Counted from the stretch's first letter, positions 7,569 through 17,359 are shown. The stretch is 64,000 bases of DNA from Bacteroidales bacterium (GCA_012719495.1 JAAYAG010000041.1:42205-106204), one strand, 5' to 3'. Notes: generated by a model from the sequence alone, not told the origin. Made by a program: numbers and translations.

Positions 7569-8930
7569 TTAGGAATATTTTCTCACTGGTTCTGCCGCCA
7601 CACCCATTGTTTCCTCCAGGTTATAAACCGCCTTTTCGGCCTCGGCTATCGTTACTTGCCCGTTCATTAGCATGGGCAATAGCCAGTCGCGAAGGGAGGC
7701 GAGGTGCTGGTTTTGTTTAGTATTTGTGTAAATTTTTTCGAAAATTGGACGACTTATATCGGCATACTTTTGTATCAATGTCGTTGGGGGTATTGCCAAC
7801 TGTGCCTGTTTGATGTCATTTGAAACTATTGAATTAAAAACTGAACCTCCTGATTTTGCCTTTAAAATACTAATCAACGATTTTACGCTAAAATATAGAA
7901 ACCCATAATCAATACTTGGTTTTGGGCAAAAAGCATAACACGATTGATTCATTGCAGTTTCAGTTGATGCAATTGTTATGTTGCCCACAGTTCCTCTTGC
8001 AGTAATAAATATTGTTCCTTTGGAAAATAGTTTGCTGCTGCAACTATCTAACCCATTTTGAGTGATAAAAGCTTGTGTAGTTGTAGTAAAAATTGAATTG
8101 GTATAATCCGTAGGAGTATAAAATGGTATATTACCATTCCAGTATTCATCGTTTGCTTTACTTGGTGTTCCTCCTCCTTCAAGATTAGACAACATCAAAA
8201 GGTTTCCAACTTCCCATCCCTCAGGAATCTTCCTTTTCAACTGCTCGTTCCAAACCATAAGGCCGCCGCTGGATTTGTAGGGCTTGCCAATACCCACCCC
8301 GTCCTGCGGACACCCCTCCGTGGGAGGGGAATAGGGGAAGTCGAACTGCACAAACCAGTAATCGTACAGGGTTTTGGCCATGGCCTCCAACTCGGCATTG
8401 ATGCGGTTATTGAGTTCGATTTTTTCTGACAGAGTAATATATAAATTGCCGATGGCTTCTTGTTCTTCTATACTTCTAATAGGAATTAACAAACATGGTA
8501 AATCTTGCTTTCTCATATGAGGGATTACAAGACCAACATGATTGTTTTCAATTATCTTTTGAATCTCATTTGAACGAAGGATAGCAAACAAGTACTTGTA
8601 ATTAATTAGTTTTTCATTGCATCTGAACCCCATCATATCTTGTGCTGCACAAAAATTTACTGGATTTGGAACTAAACAAACCCTTCCCGGAGTTCCCTTA
8701 TTTACAAACAGGATATCATTGGGGTGTAAATGTGCACGGAACCAAGTATTGTATGTTTGTTCATCAATATAACGCACCTTTTCAAACGTTGGATAAATGC
8801 TTGAATGTTTGATACAGTTTGTAGCAATTAGCGGTAATCCTTTGTCCGATGTTGGAACTGATTTGCCTCTATTATCAATGATTTCGCTAAGCAAGGATGT
8901 AATAGGTAAATACTTTAAATTTTTACTCAT
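7569..8930 (-). CDS. hsdS: Type I restriction-modification specificity subunit HsdS
   Basis: This 453-residue DNA-specificity subunit has two target-recognition domains, about 1-165 and 235-400. Each is followed by a conserved helical spacer (SIEEQEAIGNLYITLSEKIE and NAELEAMAKTLYDYWFVQFD; then HLASLRDWLLPMLMNGQV at the end). It sets the bipartite DNA sequence that HsdM methylates and HsdR cuts. The linker after the first spacer carries an unusual Pro/Gly-rich insert (YSPPTEGCPQDGVG) encoded by a palindromic DNA repeat at 8293-8330. The start overlaps the end of hsdM by 8 bases, so the two are translationally coupled. Confidence 0.95.
   Translation of the reverse strand: MSKNLKYLPITSLLSEIIDNRGKSVPTSDKGLPLIATNCIKHSSIYPTFEKVRYIDEQTYNTWFRAHLHPNDILFVNKGTPGRVCLVPNPVNFCAAQDMMGFRCNEKLINYKYLFAILRSNEIQKIIENNHVGLVIPHMRKQDLPCLLIPIRSIEEQEAIGNLYITLSEKIELNNRINAELEAMAKTLYDYWFVQFDFPYSPPTEGCPQDGVGIGKPYKSSGGLMVWNEQLKRKIPEGWEVGNLLMLSNLEGGGTPSKANDEYWNGNIPFYTPTDYTNSIFTTTTQAFITQNGLDSCSSKLFSKGTIFITARGTVGNITIASTETAMNQSCYAFCPKPSIDYGFLYFSVKSLISILKAKSGGSVFNSIVSNDIKQAQLAIPPTTLIQKYADISRPIFEKIYTNTKQNQHLASLRDWLLPMLMNGQVTIAEAEKAVYNLEETMGVAAEPVRKYS
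8293..8330. repeat. Double-hairpin palindromic repeat inside hsdS
   Basis: Two perfect small palindromes stand side by side: GTCC-TGC-GGAC at 8301-8311 and CCCCTCC-GTG-GGAGGGG at 8313-8329. This GC-rich block is unlike the surrounding AT-richer hsdS sequence. It lies exactly at the linker between target domain 1 and domain 2 and is read in frame, adding roughly ten residues. Its look is that of a dispersed repetitive palindrome that landed in a tolerant position. Confidence 0.65.
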
Positions 8931-10536
8931 ACTTCAACCCCTCCAAATTCTTCATAATCTCCTCTTCCAACACTTTCGATTCGGCAAAAAGACTGTTTAA
9001 GTTGCTTTTAAAACCGTTCATTTTGGCTTCGAACTCCTCGGGCGTAATGTCCACATATTCAATCTTCACCTCAAAGTATTGCCCTGCACTGAAGGAGTGG
9101 TTTTTGGCTTCGATATCTTCATAACTTACCACCACTGAAAAATCGTCGTCGGCCTTTTTTGTGTTAAAGGTATCGACAATGCGTTGTTCTTCTTCGGGCG
9201 ATAAAACGGTTCGTTGGTTCTTGCCGTCTTTTATGGTGGTTCCCAGTTTGGAAGCATCAATCAGCACCACCTCTTCTTTGTTGGCTTTGTCGATAAACAG
9301 AATGGAGACATTGGTACCCGTGCTGGCGAAGATATTGCTGGGCATGCTTACCACGCCACGCAACCATTTGCGATCGACCAGGGCTTTGCGTATTTTTTTC
9401 TCGATACCACTTTGGGCGGTAATAAACCCGGTTGGCACCACCACGGCAGCTTTACCGGTATCGGAAAGGCTGTACATGATGTGCTGGATGAACATGAGGT
9501 AGATTGACATTTTGTCGATGTCCTTGTTGGGCACGTTGGGAATGCCGGCAAAGAAACGGGTTTTAAACGCATCCTTCTCTAAATCGTCGCGATAGCCCGA
9601 AAAGTCGAGCTTAAAGGGGGGATTTGAGACGATGTAATCGAACTTGCGGTCGAAGTAATACGGCTCTGAAATGGTGTTGGTTTTAATAATGTTGGGTATG
9701 GAGTGCGTAAGCCCGTTGATGACCAAATTCAAGCGGAGCATGTTGCTCGACTTTTGCGAAATGTCTTCGGAATAGATCATGCACTTGTCTTCGCCAATTT
9801 GGTGCGCCAAGCTCATTAACAGCGTACCCGACCCCGCACTTGGGTCGTAAATGTTGACTTTTTTCACCGCCTCGGGAACCAGGATGCTGGCCATAATGCG
9901 GGCTACGGCGTGGGGGGTGTAATATTCGGCATATTTACCGCCGCTGTCGCTGTTGTAATCTTTAATGAGGTATTCGAAAATGGTGGCAAAGAAATCGTAC
10001 TTCTGCGCAAACATCTCTTCGAAACTGAATTCGAACATCTTGTTGACCAGTGCCCGACAAAAGGCGTCGCGTTGCGAGGCATCGGAAATAAACTGGCTGA
10101 GTTCGTCGAACAAGCGGTCTTTGGCCCCCGAGAACGATTTTACCGAAAAGACATCGGCATTGTCGATGCTGATTTGGCGCAGGGTATCGTCGAAGGTTTT
10201 GGCAAAATCGCCTTCGTTTTGTTTGTTGTACAAGTGCGAGATCAACTGGTAGGGTTGCAAGCGGGGCACATTGGGATCGAGGCTGGCAAGCAGGAACCTG
10301 AACTCTTCGTCGCCCATATCGGCCAGGGCTTGCGAGAAGTTTTCGATGTCGGCCAATTCTGGTTTTACCTTTTTAACTTCGTACCGGAACTTGTCGTTTA
10401 AAAACTTGTACAGAAATACCTGCGTAATGATTTTAAATTCGTTGCCATCGTTGCCCAGGCCATAATTGGCACAAACGCTTTTCAGGCTGTCGATGAGTAA
10501 TTTGGTTTTATTAATGAAGTTGATATCGTTTGTCAT
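8923..10536 (-). CDS. hsdM: Type I restriction-modification DNA methyltransferase HsdM
   Basis: The product is a 537-residue adenine-N6 methyltransferase subunit. It has an HsdM N-terminal helical domain (about 1-150), followed by the catalytic domain with SAM motif I in IYDPSAGSGTLLMSLAHQ and catalytic motif IV NPPF in YIVSNPPFKLDFSGY. A GKAAVVVPTGFI segment and the C-terminal helical region follow. It forms the M2S methylase with HsdS. I start it at ATG 10536 (MTNDINFINKTK), although the frame is open a little further to TTG 10560. It lies downstream of the RhuM-like gene and overlaps hsdS by 8 bases. Confidence 0.96.
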   Translation of the reverse strand: MTNDINFINKTKLLIDSLKSVCANYGLGNDGNEFKIITQVFLYKFLNDKFRYEVKKVKPELADIENFSQALADMGDEEFRFLLASLDPNVPRLQPYQLISHLYNKQNEGDFAKTFDDTLRQISIDNADVFSVKSFSGAKDRLFDELSQFISDASQRDAFCRALVNKMFEFSFEEMFAQKYDFFATIFEYLIKDYNSDSGGKYAEYYTPHAVARIMASILVPEAVKKVNIYDPSAGSGTLLMSLAHQIGEDKCMIYSEDISQKSSNMLRLNLVINGLTHSIPNIIKTNTISEPYYFDRKFDYIVSNPPFKLDFSGYRDDLEKDAFKTRFFAGIPNVPNKDIDKMSIYLMFIQHIMYSLSDTGKAAVVVPTGFITAQSGIEKKIRKALVDRKWLRGVVSMPSNIFASTGTNVSILFIDKANKEEVVLIDASKLGTTIKDGKNQRTVLSPEEEQRIVDTFNTKKADDDFSVVVSYEDIEAKNHSFSAGQYFEVKIEYVDITPEEFEAKMNGFKSNLNSLFAESKVLEEEIMKNLEGLKYE

Positions 10537-10602
10537 CGTTTTGTTGTTTATTTTATACAAACTTGCGACCCTAACTGGGGCCGATAATATTGCTGTAAAA
10601 GG

Positions 10603-11625
10603 TTATTCATTTGTTGCGCCTCCCAATTGGTTTTTGATCATTTTGTCGAAGTCCGATTCGAAAAGCTGGTCTTGCACCACGCGGTATTTTTCAAATTGGC
10701 TTTCGGCAAAAGCTTTTGCTATTTCGGCAGTTACACGCCCTGGGTTGTCGAGTACCTCGCGCTGGTTAAATTGCAAAAAGGCATTGAGGCGTTTTGCCCA
10801 ATCGTCCATGCTCATGGGTATGCCACGTTCTGCCTGGTCTTCGGCATAGTCGAGGTACATGGTTACGAAGCGGTCGAGCGATTTTAATTCCTGCTCGTTT
10901 AAATAGTTTTTTGCAATGCTCACGTCGGTTTTAATAATTTTACCATCAGGCGCATTTTTCCAACTGGTTAGTCCCATGTGTTCTTTTTCGGCATTGGCAC
11001 GCTTTACAATTAGCTCGGCGGCTGTTTGCCCGTGTGTGGCATAATGCAATTTGTTTTGTACGGTGGCAAAAAAAGTTTGGGTAGTGGCAGCGTCTTTGTT
11101 ATAATCCATTGCCGTGGCGTATATGTCGGTTATTTTTTGGTAAAAATTGCGCTCGCTGCTGCGTATTTCGCGAATTTCGGCCAGTAAATCGTCGAAATAT
11201 TTTTTGCTGAAGAAAGCTCCGTTTTTCAATCGTTCTTTGTCGAGCACATAGCCACGGATGGCGAAATCGCGTAAAATATTGGTAGCCCATTGCCTGAACT
11301 GCATAGCGCGGTTTGAATTTACGCGGTATCCAACTGAAATGATAGCATCGAGATTATAAAACTGTGTGTTATAATTTTTCCCATCAGATGCAGTTGTCCG
11401 GAAATTCCGGATAACTGAATTTTTGTTGAGTTCGCCGCATTTAAAAATATTTTTTAAATGTTCGCTTATCGTACGTACATCAACTTCAAAAAGCACTGCT
11501 ATCAGCTTCTGCGACAGCCATACTGTTTCGTCCTCAATCCTCACTTCAATGGTTTGCTCTCCGGCTTGTTTGGTGAAGACAAGGAACTCGGCTGTGCTAT
11601 TGCGTATTTGTAAGCTTTTACTCAT
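10603..11625 (-). CDS. RhuM family protein embedded in the type I RM operon
   Basis: This 340-residue protein of the RhuM ('virulence protein RhuM') family is common inside Bacteroidota and proteobacterial type I restriction operons. Visible family signatures are VRIEDETVWLSQKLIAVLFE, VDVRTISEHLKNIF, NTQFYNLDAIISVGYRVNS and RAMQFRQWATNILRDFAIRG in the N-terminal half. The C-terminal helical half is rich in charged residues (TMYLDYAEDQAERGIPMSMD). Its biochemical role is not established. Position between hsdR and hsdM suggests it acts with, or is addicted to, the RM system. I start it at ATG 11625 (MSKSLQIRN), because the longer frame begins only at a TTG. Confidence 0.87.
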   Translation of the reverse strand: MSKSLQIRNSTAEFLVFTKQAGEQTIEVRIEDETVWLSQKLIAVLFEVDVRTISEHLKNIFKCGELNKNSVIRNFRTTASDGKNYNTQFYNLDAIISVGYRVNSNRAMQFRQWATNILRDFAIRGYVLDKERLKNGAFFSKKYFDDLLAEIREIRSSERNFYQKITDIYATAMDYNKDAATTQTFFATVQNKLHYATHGQTAAELIVKRANAEKEHMGLTSWKNAPDGKIIKTDVSIAKNYLNEQELKSLDRFVTMYLDYAEDQAERGIPMSMDDWAKRLNAFLQFNQREVLDNPGRVTAEIAKAFAESQFEKYRVVQDQLFESDFDKMIKNQLGGATNE

Positions 11626-11662
11626 TGTTAAAAAAGTTCTATTAAATGTCAATCGTTTATTG

Positions 11663-14600
11663 TTATACCGCAAGGTATTGTTGTACGTATTCTTTCTTAA
11701 TGAGTAAATTGATGTTTTCGGTGGTGTTGAAATCCAACGGAATTTGTTCGTTGTTGCGAAATTCGTTTACCACCAGCTGCATTAAATATTTCTCGAAATA
11801 GGCATCGTTTCCTACTAAGTCTTCCTGCCCTTCGAGTTTAGTGTCAACCTGCTGTTTTACTTGCATCAGTGCGCGGTGCAATTGCAATTCTTTTGCATTT
11901 AAAATTGGCTTTTCGGTTAAGCGTTTGTGTATGCGCACATATTTTGCATCGTATTCGTATTTGGCGTTCAACAGGTTGTTTTTACGGTTGAGCTCTTTTG
12001 CGCGGTCGTAAATTTTGCGGAGTAGTTGCATGTTTTCGACCATGTTGAGCTGGCTTAGCTCGTTCAGGTTCCGCTTTTTGAAAATGCGTTCGAGCTCTTC
12101 GCGTAAATTGACAAACTCGGCGTCGAGCGGATCAATATTCTCGAGCAAGGACTCGCGGGTTTTGCGCAAAATCTCTTTAAACTCGTCGGCCAGTTTCAAC
12201 TCTTCTTCGCCCACTTTAATAAATTGGAAGATCACATCTTCCAAGGCTGTGTTCAAGAGATTCTGTGTGGCCTCATCGCTGCCAATGGTTTCGAGAAAAT
12301 TGAGGTTGTCCAACCGTTCCTGTGCCGTTCTGAGCAGGCTGTTCCACACGTCGAAATCGGCAATGCCGTTCAAAGCTTCGTAGCCATTTACGGCAATGAT
12401 GTTTTTCAGCTCTTTGGCCAGGTGCAGGGCTTTGATCAGGCGTATAAGCTCGCTTTTATCGGTAATTTGCTCTATTTGTTGCGAAAAGAGTTCGCGGTTT
12501 TGGGTGTCGTAATGAAACAGCGTTTCTTTTATTTCGCTTAATTCCTGCTGAATTTCAACTTCGGTTTTAAACAGGTTGGAATACATTTCCATTTCGTCGC
12601 CCAATTGTTCTTGCAATTCGTCGAAATAGAGGCGGTTGGTACGGTCGAACTGTTTTGAAATATCGGCAAAATCGACCACATAACCGTATTGGTATTTTTT
12701 GTACGGACGGTTTACGCGGGTAAGCGTTTGCAACAAGTTGTGGTCGTGTATAACGCGGGCCAGGTAAAGTTTTTTCAAACGCCATGCATCGAAACCAGTA
12801 AGGAGCATGTTGTAAACAAACAATAAATCGACCTTTCCTTTTTTGTAGGCTTTGATCAATTCTTTTCGGGTTGCTTTGTCGTTTTCGTCGTGAAGGATTA
12901 AAGCTGCGGTTAATTGAGGTTTCTGGTTTTTGCCGTACTTGAGAATGGGTTCGGCTGCCATTAACAAACTGGCATCGGTTTCCTGTGAGCCGTATTGCTC
13001 TTCGAAAAGGCGGAACAACTCTTTGGCCTGTTCCGACGAATCGCAAACCACCATTCCACCCAACGTAGCATCTTGCTCGGTGTTCCGAAACTGGATTAAA
13101 TCGTTGGTGATGTAGTTGAGCAACGGTTTGGCAAAACGGGTGTGTGCATATATTTTCCGTGCAGGTATATCGCCCTTGAGAACTTTAATTTGTTCCATCA
13201 CCTCCTGCATGCGAATTTTGAAGTTGCCTTCGATCTCCTCGCGAATGAGGCGCAGGGTGTATCCGTCGGCAATGGACATGTTGTAGTAATACTTGTGGAT
13301 GTAGTTTCCAAAAAGCAATTTCGAATCGTACTCTTTGGCCACTTCGCGCAACAAAGGAGTTCCGGTCAATGCAATTTTAATGGCTTTTCTGTCGGCATTG
13401 ATCAGGTTTGCCAAATAGTTCCCTTTGGGATTGTAACTCCGGTGCGCCTCGTCTAAAATGAACACACGCTGAATGTTTATATCGTATTCGGGCACTTGTT
13501 TAACAACAGCGTCTTCGCTAAACTTTTGAATATTGACCACGGTGATTTCGGGCTGTCCGCTGTGGTTGTGAATGGCCCCTACTATTTTCAAATCGGACAT
13601 AAAGTCGGCCTTTGAATTTACCGTGTTGACTTTTAACCCACGATTTGAAAACTCGATGGATGCCTGAATGAGCAAATCCAAACGGTCGACAATAAAGTAG
13701 AACTTGGGAACAACCTGTTGTTTTTGAAAATAATCGGTCAGGTATTTCACATTGAAATAGGCGAGAGCCGTTTTCCCCGAACCCTGCGTGTGCCAGATAA
13801 TCCCTTTGCGTTGCCCACTATCGAGCCTTGCTGCGATGGCTTTTGTGGCAAAAAGTTGAGGGTAGCGCATAATGTGTTTTTGCAAATCACGTTTGCCCTC
13901 GTTCTCATCTTCGACATAAGCGAAGGCATATTGCAACATAAACTGTAAGCGTTCGCGACTAAACAACGATGTTAAAATCCGGTTGGTGGGGGTGTTCTCA
14001 AATTTATTGATTTGAAATTCGGGATTGTGTTTGATCACCATCAGGTTGTTGTCCCTTAAAATGGCATTTTCCAGCTCATCTGTTAATGGGAGCAACGTTT
14101 GCTTCACCGGGTAGTCGGGGTCTTCGCGAAAGAAGTTGAACTTCAGATCACTGTAAGCCGATGTAGCATAAAAAGCACCAAAAACCGGATCGACAACGCC
14201 ATCTTCGTACTCCATGTTGTTGGAGAATACCATCAACTGGGTAATGTTTGCAAACTTTCGGAAGTATTTATTCTTAAAGCGCTTGTTCATTCGGTTGCGC
14301 TCTCTGATGATCCCTTCTTTGTTGTGTGGCTTTTTCACTTCGATAAAAGCCAGAGGCATTCCGTTTATGAGAATGGTAATGTCGGGTCGAAATTCTTCAT
14401 CGCCATTTTTGCAAGTGAGTTCGGTGGTTACATGAAAACTGTTGTTGTTGAAATTGCTGTAATCGATCAACTTAATGCCTGAAGTAGCGGTTAATCGTTC
14501 GTAGAATTTGCGCCCGAGGTCTTCGTAATCGAGTTCGAAACTGATTTCATCGAGTAACCGTTTCATGTCATCGGCAGTGGTAGAAGGATTTATTTTTAGC

Positions 14601-14740
14601 AGGCTATCGATAAATATCGGTTCGAAAATGTTGGCATCCTCGCGTCTTATTTGCTGGCTTTGAGGAATATATCGATACCCCAACCGCAACAGGTGCAGCA
14701 GGGCTGGTATTTTCACGCGGGAATTTTCGTTAAAGATCAT
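11663..14740 (-). CDS. hsdR: Type I restriction endonuclease/translocase subunit HsdR
   Basis: This 1025-residue motor and nuclease subunit begins with a PD-(D/E)xK nuclease domain: Asp120 in EFRPDITILINGMP and Glu134-Val-Lys136 in AFIEVKK. A superfamily 2 helicase follows, with Walker A WHTQGSGKTALAYF around residue 320, DEAH box FILDEAHRSYNP, motif III LTGTPLL, and late motifs (LLTGFDAW, LTRVNRPYKKYQYGYVVDF). A long helical C-terminal region would bind the methylase. It translocates DNA and cleaves unmethylated targets. It is the first gene of the minus-strand operon hsdR-rhuM-hsdM-hsdS. All key residues are present and it looks intact. Confidence 0.96.
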   Translation of the reverse strand: MIFNENSRVKIPALLHLLRLGYRYIPQSQQIRREDANIFEPIFIDSLLKINPSTTADDMKRLLDEISFELDYEDLGRKFYERLTATSGIKLIDYSNFNNNSFHVTTELTCKNGDEEFRPDITILINGMPLAFIEVKKPHNKEGIIRERNRMNKRFKNKYFRKFANITQLMVFSNNMEYEDGVVDPVFGAFYATSAYSDLKFNFFREDPDYPVKQTLLPLTDELENAILRDNNLMVIKHNPEFQINKFENTPTNRILTSLFSRERLQFMLQYAFAYVEDENEGKRDLQKHIMRYPQLFATKAIAARLDSGQRKGIIWHTQGSGKTALAYFNVKYLTDYFQKQQVVPKFYFIVDRLDLLIQASIEFSNRGLKVNTVNSKADFMSDLKIVGAIHNHSGQPEITVVNIQKFSEDAVVKQVPEYDINIQRVFILDEAHRSYNPKGNYLANLINADRKAIKIALTGTPLLREVAKEYDSKLLFGNYIHKYYYNMSIADGYTLRLIREEIEGNFKIRMQEVMEQIKVLKGDIPARKIYAHTRFAKPLLNYITNDLIQFRNTEQDATLGGMVVCDSSEQAKELFRLFEEQYGSQETDASLLMAAEPILKYGKNQKPQLTAALILHDENDKATRKELIKAYKKGKVDLLFVYNMLLTGFDAWRLKKLYLARVIHDHNLLQTLTRVNRPYKKYQYGYVVDFADISKQFDRTNRLYFDELQEQLGDEMEMYSNLFKTEVEIQQELSEIKETLFHYDTQNRELFSQQIEQITDKSELIRLIKALHLAKELKNIIAVNGYEALNGIADFDVWNSLLRTAQERLDNLNFLETIGSDEATQNLLNTALEDVIFQFIKVGEEELKLADEFKEILRKTRESLLENIDPLDAEFVNLREELERIFKKRNLNELSQLNMVENMQLLRKIYDRAKELNRKNNLLNAKYEYDAKYVRIHKRLTEKPILNAKELQLHRALMQVKQQVDTKLEGQEDLVGNDAYFEKYLMQLVVNEFRNNEQIPLDFNTTENINLLIKKEYVQQYLAV

Positions 14741-15048
14741 TCAGTTTCTTTAGATTTTTGGAACGGTGCACAAATTAACAAAATTCTTTGTGTGTGAGGA
14801 CAAAAAAACAGCTCTTTTGTAACCCGATTTTTATCGTGACAAGTTATGCAGTTTTACCCAGGGGGGGGGAAATTGTCCCTGTCGAACTTCGTTTCTCTTA
14901 TATATCGTAAAGTCTCTCATAAAAACGATTATCCTGATTGCCTACAACACATATAAAACCACCCCTGCAAATTGGCACTACGATTCGTTAAAATAACCAC
15001 AATTGTCAATGTATTTTCCCCCCGATCGGTATATTTGTAAAATAATCG
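14741..15048. other. Divergent intergenic region between hsdR and the LuxR-type regulator
   Basis: No gene is seen in these 308 bases. They must hold the promoters of hsdR (leftward) and of the response regulator (rightward). A run of nine G residues sits at 14861-14869, about 120 bases upstream of the hsdR start, in otherwise AT-rich DNA. No convincing -7 box for hsdR was found. Confidence 0.6.
15003..15037 (+). promoter_or_regulatory. Promoter of the LuxR-type response regulator
   Basis: TATATTTG at 15030-15037 is a perfect TAnnTTTG -7 box eleven bases before the ATG. TTG at 15003-15005 is a reasonable -33 element. The leader would be only a few bases long. Confidence 0.5.
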
Positions 15049-15711
15049 ATGGAAGGTGAAAGAATAAATATCGTACTGGCCGATTCTCAATTTCTTATCG
15101 GCATTTCGCTCAAAACAATTTTCGAAAGTTTGCCAGCGTATCATCTCGTGGGTATTGCCGAAAATTATAATCGCCTGACAGAATTCCTGTCATCAGGGAA
15201 AGTGAGTTTGCTTATCATCGATGTACTGTTGTTCGATATTGACAGTTTTCAGCGCTTGGCTGACTTACGTGAAAAACATCCCGAACTGAAATTTTTAATA
15301 TTAACCAACAGCCTAAACAAAAGCGAATTAAACGAAATGATGCGGTTAGGCATCAAAAGCATTATTTACAAAACAACCGACAACGACGAACTTCTTCAGG
15401 CCATTGAAGCTACGCTAAAGAATAAAAAATACTATTGCAGCGAAGTGCTCGACATGCTTGTTGACAGCTCGGCGAAAAATGCTGTCTCCGATCCCTTTGC
15501 GCTAACCCCCGCCGAAACAGAAGTGGTAAAACTCATTGCCGGAGGATTCACCACCAAAGAAATTGCCCAAAAAAAACATGTAAGCTTCCACACCGTTATG
15601 TCGCACCGGAAAAACATCTTCAGAAAACTGAAAATCAACAATGTATCAGAACTACTGATGTATGCCCTGCGCGTTGGGATTATTGAAGACAACACCGAAT
15701 ATTACATCTGA
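15049..15711 (+). CDS. NarL/LuxR-type response regulator
   Basis: This 220-residue protein has a receiver domain (about 6-125) and a C-terminal LuxR helix-turn-helix (about 150-215). The phospho-acceptor is Asp58 in LLIIDVLLFD. The conserved Thr/Ser and Lys of receiver domains appear as LTNS and IIYKTTD. The acidic pocket near the N-terminus has a single Asp (VLADSQF) instead of the usual pair, so metal binding may be weaker. The DNA-binding part reads LTPAETEVVKLIAGGFTTKE then IAQKKHVSFHTVMSHRKNIF. No histidine kinase gene is adjacent, making it an orphan regulator here. OsmC and cysteine synthase genes follow on the same strand and might be its targets (inference). Confidence 0.88.
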   Translation: MEGERINIVLADSQFLIGISLKTIFESLPAYHLVGIAENYNRLTEFLSSGKVSLLIIDVLLFDIDSFQRLADLREKHPELKFLILTNSLNKSELNEMMRLGIKSIIYKTTDNDELLQAIEATLKNKKYYCSEVLDMLVDSSAKNAVSDPFALTPAETEVVKLIAGGFTTKEIAQKKHVSFHTVMSHRKNIFRKLKINNVSELLMYALRVGIIEDNTEYYI

Positions 15712-15834
15712 TTTGCTGTTTTACTAAACCGGCATCCCATATTTACGGTAGATAAATTACCCTATCTGCGGGATTTTCAGTGAATTCTCGGCATCGTAAT
15801 TTTGCCATATAAAATCATATAAAACAGATTACAT

Positions 15835-16272
15835 ATGGCAACGTTAAATTTTTCGACAAAAGGAGTAAGCGAAAACCCTACAAAATTCAACGCACAATCG
15901 AGGACTTTCAACATCGTGGTAGATGAACCCGAACAGCTTGGAGGCACAAATCATGGCGCAAACCCAGTGGAATATATTTTGGCAGGTTATGCCGGATGCC
16001 TTAACGTGGTAGGGCATTTGGTGGCTAAAGAACAACACCTGAAACTCAACAAACTTTCTATTGAAATTGACGGCGACTTAAATCCCGACCGGTTCTTGGG
16101 TGTATCGGATAACGACCGTGCCGGATTCAAAATAATAAGGGTAAAGATTACACCCGATACCAACGCCAGCAAAGAGCAACTAGAGAAATGGATTAACGAA
16201 GTAGAGAAAAGGTGTCCGGTAAACGATAACTTACAGAACCCCACCCCTATTCAAGTAAAATTAATAACCTGA
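15835..16272 (+). CDS. OsmC family peroxiredoxin-like protein
   Basis: This 145-residue OsmC/Ohr-superfamily protein has the two conserved cysteines at Cys54 (LAGYAGCLNVVG) and Cys127 (KRCPVNDNLQNPTP). Such proteins reduce organic hydroperoxides or respond to sulfur and oxidative stress in the cytoplasm. The LGGTNHGANPVEYILAGYAG block is the family signature. It is followed after 83 bases by cysteine synthase on the same strand, suggesting a thiol or sulfur theme for the pair. Whether it is a true Ohr-type peroxidase or an uncharacterised OsmC relative cannot be decided from sequence alone. Confidence 0.9.
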   Translation: MATLNFSTKGVSENPTKFNAQSRTFNIVVDEPEQLGGTNHGANPVEYILAGYAGCLNVVGHLVAKEQHLKLNKLSIEIDGDLNPDRFLGVSDNDRAGFKIIRVKITPDTNASKEQLEKWINEVEKRCPVNDNLQNPTPIQVKLIT

Positions 16273-16355
16273 AAATTAGCACCACGAATTAACCCCTTGA
16301 GTAGGGAAAGCAATTCACAAAAAGTAAAAAAGGAAAAACCTAAAAAGAAAAAGGT

Positions 16356-17315
16356 ATGGCACAGATAGCAAAAAAATTAACCGATTTGATAGGCAAAACC
16401 CCGTTGTTGGAACTATCGAATTATAATAAAGAGAATGGTACGCTTGGAACCATCATTGCCAAGCTCGAGTCGTTTAACCCCGGCGGAAGTGTGAAAGACC
16501 GAATTGGCTTTGCCATGATCGAAGCCGCCGAAAAGCAAGGAGTGTTGCAGAAAGGTACGGTAATTATTGAGCCCACCAGCGGGAACACAGGTATTGCACT
16601 GGCCTACATTGCTGCATCGAAAGGATACCGACTTATCCTAACCATGCCCGAGACCATGAGCATTGAAAGGCGCAGTTTGCTGAAAGCCCTTGGTGCAGAG
16701 CTGATACTTACCCCCGGGCCGGAAGGCATGAAAGGAGCCATAAGAAAAGCAGAAGAATTACAACTATCAATCAGTAATTCTTTTATGCCACAGCAATTTA
16801 AAAACCCGGCAAACCCCGAGATTCACCGTAAGACCACCGCCGAAGAAATCTGGAACGACACCGATGGAAATGTGGATGTATTTGTAAGCGGAATTGGAAC
16901 AGGAGGCACCATTACCGGTGTTGGCGAAGTACTTAAGGCGCGAAAGCCTTCGGTGAAAATCATCGCTGTAGAGCCAAACGACTCGCCGGTACTATCGGGC
17001 GGAAACCCGGGCCCACATAAAATACAAGGGATCGGAGCCGGATTTGTTCCACCAATACTTAATACCTCGGTGTTCGACGAAGTTATTAAGGTGCGAAACG
17101 AAGATGCCTTTTATGCAAGCCGTGAACTGGCGCGCACCGAAGGGCTGCTGGTCGGCATTTCGTCAGGGGCTGCAACTTGGGCTGCCTTGCAAGTGAGCCT
17201 TCGCAGCGAATTTGCAGGTAAAAATATTGTGGTACTCTTACCCGACACAGGCGAACGCTACCTCTCAACAGTACTTTACCAACCCGAAGAAGCAACACAA
17301 GCGACAGCAAAATAA
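16356..17315 (+). CDS. cysK: Cysteine synthase A (O-acetylserine sulfhydrylase)
   Basis: This 319-residue PLP-dependent enzyme makes L-cysteine from O-acetylserine and sulfide in the cytoplasm. The PLP lysine is Lys47 in [11 protein letters not shown]. The substrate-binding loop is [12 protein letters not shown] and the phosphate-binding loop is [12 protein letters not shown]. The C-terminal [12 protein letters not shown] and [12 protein letters not shown] complete the fold. Length and motif order fit CysK; nothing is missing. It follows osmC and ends before a hairpin terminator at 17360-17405. Confidence 0.96.
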   Translation: MAQIAKKLTDLIGKTPLLELSNYNKENGTLGTIIAKLESFNPGGSVKDRIGFAMIEAAEKQGVLQKGTVIIEPTSGNTGIALAYIAASKGYRLILTMPETMSIERRSLLKALGAELILTPGPEGMKGAIRKAEELQLSISNSFMPQQFKNPANPEIHRKTTAEEIWNDTDGNVDVFVSGIGTGGTITGVGEVLKARKPSVKIIAVEPNDSPVLSGGNPGPHKIQGIGAGFVPPILNTSVFDEVIKVRNEDAFYASRELARTEGLLVGISSGAATWAALQVSLRSEFAGKNIVVLLPDTGERYLSTVLYQPEEATQATAK

Positions 17316-17359
17316 TCGCTTAGAGCAAAATATATTAAAATGATAAAAATTACCAGCCC

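Noticed and set aside
7569..10536. Possible invertible or shuffled hsdS locus
   Set aside because: Only one hsdS is present and no inverted partial hsdS copy or recombinase gene lies in the window.
12567..13046. A 159-residue plus-looking frame opposite to hsdR
   Set aside because: It lies wholly within hsdR in another frame, is rich in Arg and Pro as antisense shadows are, and shows no domain.
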